Shown: piece after piece, positions 57,895-64,000 of the stretch
How the letters are laid out: every line of letters begins with the position of its first letter
How positions within the stretch are numbered: position 1 is the stretch's first letter
Source of the DNA: Sclerodactyla briareus
Taxonomy: Eukaryota > Echinodermata > Holothuroidea > Dendrochirotida > Sclerodactylidae
Assembly (NCBI GenBank): GCA_026419785.1
Contig: JAODTK010001043.1
Coordinates: 372,001-436,000, forward strand
Direction: 5' to 3'
DNA length: 64,000 nucleotides
Notes under the pieces: generated by a model
Databases searched by the model: none
Told to the model about the DNA's origin: nothing
What the model saw: the letters and a program-made list of their open reading frames with translations, nothing else
Position numbers and translations under genes: made by a program

Positions 57895-60319
57895 GTGCTT
57901 TTTACTTGACTAGTGGAAATGACACGGCCAACCAGCCTGATTATAATCCATCGACTTGCTCCAATGTAAGAATTTGTACGACACATTAAATTGGTAAATG
58001 CATAAGCCCATGTGTTAATAGGGGAATTGATGGACTAAAAGTACTGGCCCTGAACAAAAGTCCACTTGCCATAGGTCAAGTGTTGGGCAAGGCAAAAATT
58101 TGTTAAAATTTTTTAAAAATCCCTAGTTAATGAGGGAGAAGTATTATTTTCCATGTTAACATGAAATGATAAGGATGTCCTTGTTTGGATGACCTTGGTT
58201 TTTAGATAATTTTCTTTTTCTGGCTCCAATTAATTTTTTGTCACGAAGTTAACTTTGGGCCTGATATTTATATAACTCATACTGAAACCATTGTCCTGCT
58301 CCGCTTTCGAGATTCATTGCTGTGGTGTACCTCATCAAGTTATACTCCCTCAGCCTACCCCTATATATGTAGGAAGGCCAATGCCTGTGTACATGCACGT
58401 ACTCATACGTCGTCTGATAATCTATGGCGAATTCTTGTTGTTCCCTGTGTCTCGTCTATTCCGATCTGTCAGAAATGGGTTTTTCTCTATTGCTGCCATT
58501 CCCAACCAGGGTCCGCAATACTTTTTCAATTTCGGAGGCTATTTTAAAAGTAACAAATCGTGCCCCCCTAAACTATTTTCGGGGGCTAGCTTGAGAGCTC
58601 TTCCGGGGGCTTAACTTGAATAAACCTTTTACTCCTAACAGTAACACGTGAATACGTGTTGGTGTCAAGTCTCGGTTATTTTGACTCCAATAATGGAGGA
58701 TCCTCATGGAAAACTCGTCAGTTATAAATCCAATCCTATTAAGTTACACTGTTTTTAAGTGCTAGTAGGGTCGCTTTTTGACCTCCGATCAGGAATTCTA
58801 ACATTTTATTAAACGGGCATTTACTCTCGTATCCCGTTCTTCTGATTGCCGTTTATTTTGCTATAATATTACATTTGTACGATAACCAACTGTTCCGCCG
58901 AAACTGTTGCCAAGGTACCGACGCCAATGTTTTGCATTTCTTGACTGTTGAGCGTACAGCTACAGTATTTCTGAACCTAACAATTCAATCGGAATGTTCT
59001 CTTAATGAGCTTTTAATGTTCACATACCAACGAGGTAAGCGTGTCACCACTCCAGAATCTATCATTGCCACATTGATAAGTTCCTACCTGAACAAATCTG
59101 TGGAACATGCCAAACATTATTGTTTTCATTGCCCGATCTTTAATTAAGGATGCACTCCTCAAGTTAACTACAATCTACAACGCAAAGGTGTAACAAAAAC
59201 AGAAACTTTGGAAGATATCGGATCAAGATAAAAGAAGTGCACGGCATCAGAACTGCCGATTTTTGTTGGCAAAGAGACCTAAACAAACTAACCAAAATCA
59301 GACGTATCAGTTTCTTGGAGCAAAATCAATGATTTACGCCCAGCTATCTCATGAACAATGCTATTGCTACTCAGGACCGTGAAGAGATTATCCCTGCATG
59401 GGCACGTTCCTGAAATGGAAAGAAGATTATCGACACTGTGAGAACACTGCAACAATTGAGACGAAGTCCGATGACTCTGTTAACCTGCCCAGTACAACTG
59501 AAACGCAGTACTCCCTCTCAGGTCATATCGATCCCGTCTACGATGCACCGTTGCTGTCCGAGAATAACCCTCTAATCCCTCAGAACAAGGATTCATCTGC
59601 CATGGCACCGAGGTAATCATGGAGAAAACTGGTACAGATGATATGCTTCCTGGTCTACTATTGTTCGCAAAGGAGGGAAACATATCAAGTCCGAGATAAG
59701 AAATACTGTAACTTTGAGAAATCTGCACAAAGAGGTCCAATCAGGCCAAAAGTTGGAAAGGCAAGCTCTACGGGCATCTCCTCGGTCAAGCGAAAACGAG
59801 TGGCTAACGTCCTTCCTGCCACTCGGTTTAAGCCCTGATGTGAGACTGGCGATTGAGAGTATCTCGAGGGAAAACTTTCGGTTGAAGTCACCGTTGAACG
59901 TCTCAACATAAATTTGGCCGATCATTCATAGTCTCCTTCTAAGTCAGATTCTGAGTGGCTGACGACCCGTCTGTCCTTCATGGATCAAGATATCGGCCTG
60001 AAGGTATCTATTTTAGATGGTATAGACGCTATCGCTCTCCAAGAAGGCTGAAGAAAATATTCCTAGTTCAGAGGAGGCTGTTACTGAAGCTCGCATTCAA
60101 TTTCAATTTCAACCAACTTGACTATCAACCCAGAGGCCTTCAATGGTTCGCTTCCGTTTCAACCGGTCTTTGAATGATATCCAGTTTCGTTACTTGTTGG
60201 ATACACAACCAGTGGGCACAGCATTTCTCTTCTGAAAGTATCTCTAAATCTTGTGTTGGAAACAAGTATCCCGCCGGAACGTTTTCGTTCCATTGCAGTT
60301 ATTTATGTTACGTTTCCTT
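57895..60319. other. upstream flank of the 3'-most LINE, possible ORF1 remnants
   Basis: Frames at 58875-59147, 59398-59616 and 59714-59911 have protein-like composition (e.g. LHKEVQSGQKLERQ, WLTSFLPLGLSPDVRLAIES). They could be pieces of the LINE's ORF1, but I recognise no zinc finger, coiled coil or esterase motif. Confidence 0.3.
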
Positions 60320-63300
60320 TCAAATATGAAAAACGACCTTCATAATTACTTTTCGGTGCTTCACTTCAATATTAGAAGCCTCCCAAAGCCCTTGCTGATT
60401 GTTGCTTTTCTTGAATGTTTGCAATCACGAATTGATATCATTTCGCTCTCTGAATTGGTACATGTGGTCCACACTCGTTTGACACATTTAGCCAGATTAT
60501 TCTTTTGACCTTGTACCTCCGCAGTCCAAATGCGGTGGTGTTGCTATTTTTTCCATAAAATTGTTGGCAAAGTTAATAGGAAAGAAATATTATTCATCAT
60601 TATTTAGACTGCCAATGTATAAATGCCAAGTAGAGGACCTATGGGTAGACGTCAATGTACAACAAAGATTATAAGTCATAGTTTGCTATAGGCATCCCAA
60701 AGGAAATGTCAATCAATGTATCCTGCTCTAGAACGGGCAGTCGATAAACGATCCCCCGGTAGTTTCTTGTATCTTTGTGGGACTTTGACATTGATCTGAG
60801 CACATATGAACCATCAGTCCTGTTTGCTAGTTATTTTAATCTTTGATGCAATCGTTTTTCACCAGTAATTACGGGGGGGGGGCCCTACCTACTAGGTTAA
60901 CTGAATCTTCTAGTACGCTGATTGATCATATTTTTGTTAAGTTGCACACTGTTTACGCCTCAGAGATTAATCCGCGGGGCAAACTTATTGCGATACTTAG
61001 TGAGTCATTTGCCCAATTTCATGTGTCTCAGAACATTAACACTACCGGTGCCGAGACAAACAGACGTTTTGTTCGAATTTTACAAGCCGTATAACTTTAT
61101 AAATTTATTGGTAACATTCAGTCTATTGACTTCTCCATGTCTATGGTTCCGCTGCTGCGAACGAAGCTTACAGCATATTCATTCCCAAGGTTATTGCCAA
61201 CCATGACGAATGCTTTCGTTCTGTTAGTTGCACGCAGAAAGGCAAGCAAAAGCCTGGATTATTGTACTGCCCGGCATCAAAACTTCGATTAACCGTAAAA
61301 TACCATGTTCCGCAAGTTTATTGCTAACGCCTACTCCCGAAAGAAAGCTTCATTGTCAAAGTTCAGATCTGTCCTCACACAACAATAAGCTTTCGAAGTC
61401 ACATATCACCAGCGTATTATTCCTGATAATCAACACTGACACTCTGCACAGAAAACTGTGTCTATCCTTACAATCTGCTGAACAGAAAAGGAATTCCCCA
61501 CTCGATGTGTTAACAATCTGACTACAATCATGATACTATTGTTGATGGGTGACATAGCTATGCATTCAATACGTATTTTTTTCGAACGTTTGGTAAAAAA
61601 CTCAATGATAATATCCTGAGTAATAACGATCCCAAGTCCAATTTAGGCATGATACTCGTATTATTAACACTATGTTCTTAACTCCTACCACTTTGTAGTG
61701 AATATTGTATGAACTAACACTCTAAAGATAATAGTCCTGGTGTTGATGGCATCCCCCCCAAGTGGGGAATCCATCTCGCATCTAATTGCGCCAGTCCTGT
61801 GTCATGTATTTAATCTTGTTTTAACCACCGGTGTTTACCCTGAAGACTTGAAGGAGGCCAAAGTAATTCCCATTTTCAAGAAGTGGGACGAAGCCTTTCC
61901 GGAAAAATTATACCTTCCTACATCGTCTTCATTCCGTATTAATACAGTATTGGAAAGGTTATCGAGGAACGCCTGAGGTTATTCTTGAGTATTAATGATA
62001 TTTTATTCGATTTCACTTTGCTTTTCGTAAGGGGCCCGCAGCACGGTCATTCTCTGTTGGAAACTTAATTGTATTCCGTACTCATCTCTCGACAACTGGG
62101 AGTGTCGTCTTGCCTTTATCTGACTTAATAAAGCTTTTGACACTATTGACCATAATATCCTACTTGCCAAATTGTACAATTACGTTATTCGTGGTATAGC
62201 TTATGCCGTCATACTCAGCTACCTAACAAATAGGAAACACGCACGTATGTCAATGGATGTTATTCTTCAAGTTCCAACGTTACTACGGGTGTGCCCCGGG
62301 TTCTTTTAGTCCTTTTATTCTTATTTACGTAAATGATATCTGTAATGTTGTTCCTCGTGATTCCCTCAGACTTTTCGCTGATGATACAATGTTTTTGTTC
62401 ATGACAGCAGTTGCACTAATCTTGTTTATAAAGCTCATATGTTCTCGTCGAGCTAAAAACTTGGTTTGAGCTAACAAACTGACTTTGCATCTAGGGAAAA
62501 CAAACTTCTCCATTTTCCACCCAAACAATCCATGTTGTCTCACACCTTCCTAGCACTTCACTTACATGAATCAGTATTATAAGAATTGTGTTAAGTACTT
62601 AGGTCTTTCATCGACGACCAGTTCTCCGTCAAGCAACACATTGATTTCTCTGCAATTAGCTTGCTAATTATAATGTTATTTTCTTTCGCCTCAGAGCTTC
62701 GCTCACTCCTGCTGTCGCTATTCCAGCAATACCATTCCCTTGTATTGTCAAGGATCTCCTACGGTTTAGAAATTTACGGCATGCCCTCTCCGCCACCTTA
62801 CTGAAACCTTTACAAGTCCTTCAAAATAGATCTTAAAACTGTGACTTTCAGACACCGTCGGTACTCAACGAATGCTCTTCATTCCGCTTTCACCCTTAAG
62901 GTCACGATATTCATGGTTCTAAGATTTTGTCGTTTACTTACGCATTAGAAATATTATCTGCCTCTTGTATTTTCTTGCGTTATTAACCTTGTGCGTCCTT
63001 CCGAAGCTGGAGCACGCACATGAACAATTTCTCTCTCTCCGTAATCCGGCAAACTCGAAGCATGGCAAATTACTTTTGAACCACTACTGGCTTTAATATG
63101 GTTGTTTTACCAAATGTCATCAAGATGTCTACAACACTAGCCACCTTTAAACGTAATCTCAAAGCTTACGTTATCGATCAATATTCTCTATAATTGTTTC
63201 CACTTGTATCCACGTTCCTTGTTCATTTATCTTCCTCTGTTTTTAGTTTTCACCTGGTCACTATCTCGAGAAACTTGTTATACACTCGTTTTTCTAGTGT

Positions 63301-63356
63301 CCTTCTTTACCATTGTATTTGTGTATAGACGAAATAAATTGAATTGAATTGAACAT
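60320..63356 (+). mobile_element. CR1/Jockey-group LINE with endonuclease and RT, frame-disrupted
   Basis: The APE endonuclease starts at NYFSVLHFNIRSLPK (60344-60388), followed by FLECLQSRIDIISLSE, with S.TLIDHIFVK near 60910-60945. The RT has TGVYPEDLKEAKVIPIFK (61830-61880), KAFDTIDHNILLAKL (62130-62174), (I)YVNDICNVVPRDSLRLFADDT with FADDT at 62374-62388, and thumb and C-terminal fragments (ASLTPAVAI.., KHGKLLLNHY) to about 63190. The 3' end carries an (ATTGA)n tail. Numerous frameshifts. The original host site cannot be seen. Confidence 0.82.
63335..63356. repeat. (ATTGA)n tail of the LINE
   Basis: AAATTGAATTGAATTGAA directly after GTGTATAGACGAAAT, the expected short-repeat 3' terminus of a CR1/Jockey-type element. 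Confidence 0.8.
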
Positions 63357-64000
63357 TGAACCTTATTTTGTTCAAAATAACCCCCAAAAGGCTATGAAAC
63401 TGCATGATTGTATAATGTCCACTGTGTGAGTCACTTAGAATGAGCCCTTCAGTAAGAGGCTGGGTGATTGGAAGCGGAGCCTGCTGAAGGTGACATGGCT
63501 TCCGCATCATGTGGTCCTCTCGTTAGGGCTGCAAACCTGCAATGTTACCTATAAATCGCACGGCCAAACATGACTATTATTTTCTTGTCAGGGTTCGAAT
63601 ACTTTCTCGATTTTGGGTATTATTTTTCAAAAAAAATTGCCCCTCTCAATTATTTTGGGTGCTACTTCAGAGTGCTACTTAATAATTATGGTAATGATAA
63701 AAAACAGGGTGACTCTGCCTACAGTGTGTTTGTAATGCTCAATGGGTGGGCAATCCTGAGAATTAAGACATGCCTCCCATTTGATTTCCACTGTAGGCCC
63801 CAGGTAACACATAAACTCTTGGGGTTTAGGCCCATCCCCCCTCCCCCAACCCATATACAGCAAGACGCCTCTCGTGCGTACGAGCTTCTAACAGGCTGTA
63901 AAGGGTTTTCTGCCGAATTTTCAATCATGATGTTAGCAGTGACCTCACACTGTGGAGTAGGCCGAGAGGATAGACACTGCTGTTGTGTTTCTTCACAGGA
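63357..64000. other. no gene recognised
   Basis: Non-coding by inspection. A TTCACAG-like acceptor sits at the window edge (63991-63998), but nothing follows to test it. Confidence 0.35.

Overview
The window looks like nuclear DNA of an animal with introns and a heavy repeat load, most likely an invertebrate deuterostome such as an echinoderm (inference). The reasons are one multi-exon arylsulfatase B-type gene with exon boundaries like those of animal ARSB, LINE families of the CR1/L2-like and L1/Tx1 types, a Ty3/Gypsy-type LTR element, tRNA-derived SINEs and many short tandem arrays. No bacterial operons, rRNA genes, intact tRNA genes or CRISPR arrays are visible.

Layout. 1-2.5 kb: repeats and unique non-coding DNA. 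2.5-19.5 kb: a plus-strand arylsulfatase gene in seven exons (2502-2752, 4071-4253, 4902-5098, 9888-10098, 12517-12762, 18163-18297, 19215-19488). Signal peptide, catalytic CSPTR signature and stop are all present, but almost every exon needs small frame corrections, and the invariant Lys of the GKWHLG motif reads as Thr. Its introns hold an AT-rich foldback element (5.16-7.43 kb) and several local tandem and dispersed repeats. 19.5-24.3 kb: dispersed and tandem repeats. 24.3-26.1 kb: a CR1/L2-like LINE ending in a (TCTA)n tract. 26-29 kb: no supported gene. 29.2-32.3 kb: a large imperfect inverted repeat with related outward-facing reading frames in its arms. 32.7-34.3 kb: a second LINE ending in (CTAAA)n. 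35.3-36.3 kb: a probable DNA-transposon remnant. 39.3-41.0 kb: three tandem copies of a unit of about 600 bp.

42.1-48.7 kb: a structurally complete LTR retrotransposon (620 and 643 bp LTRs, TG...CA ends, 4-bp target duplication GTAG, PPT-like tract). It encodes a Gag with an internal peptide-repeat region, a zinc knuckle and a retropepsin, but I find no reverse transcriptase, RNase H or integrase. 48.9-49.3 kb: a tRNA-derived SINE. 50.4-55.7 kb: an L1/Tx1-type LINE whose ORF1 carries CCHC knuckles followed by two C2H2 fingers. 57-58 kb: two possible minus-strand exons. 60.3-63.4 kb: a fourth LINE (endonuclease plus RT) ending in (ATTGA)n.

Single-base indels are spread over the host gene, the LTR pair and all four LINEs alike. 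Either unpolished long-read sequence or general decay could explain this, and it limits every claim about whether a reading frame is intact. The arylsulfatase is the only host gene I can identify with confidence; most of the rest is mobile-element DNA.
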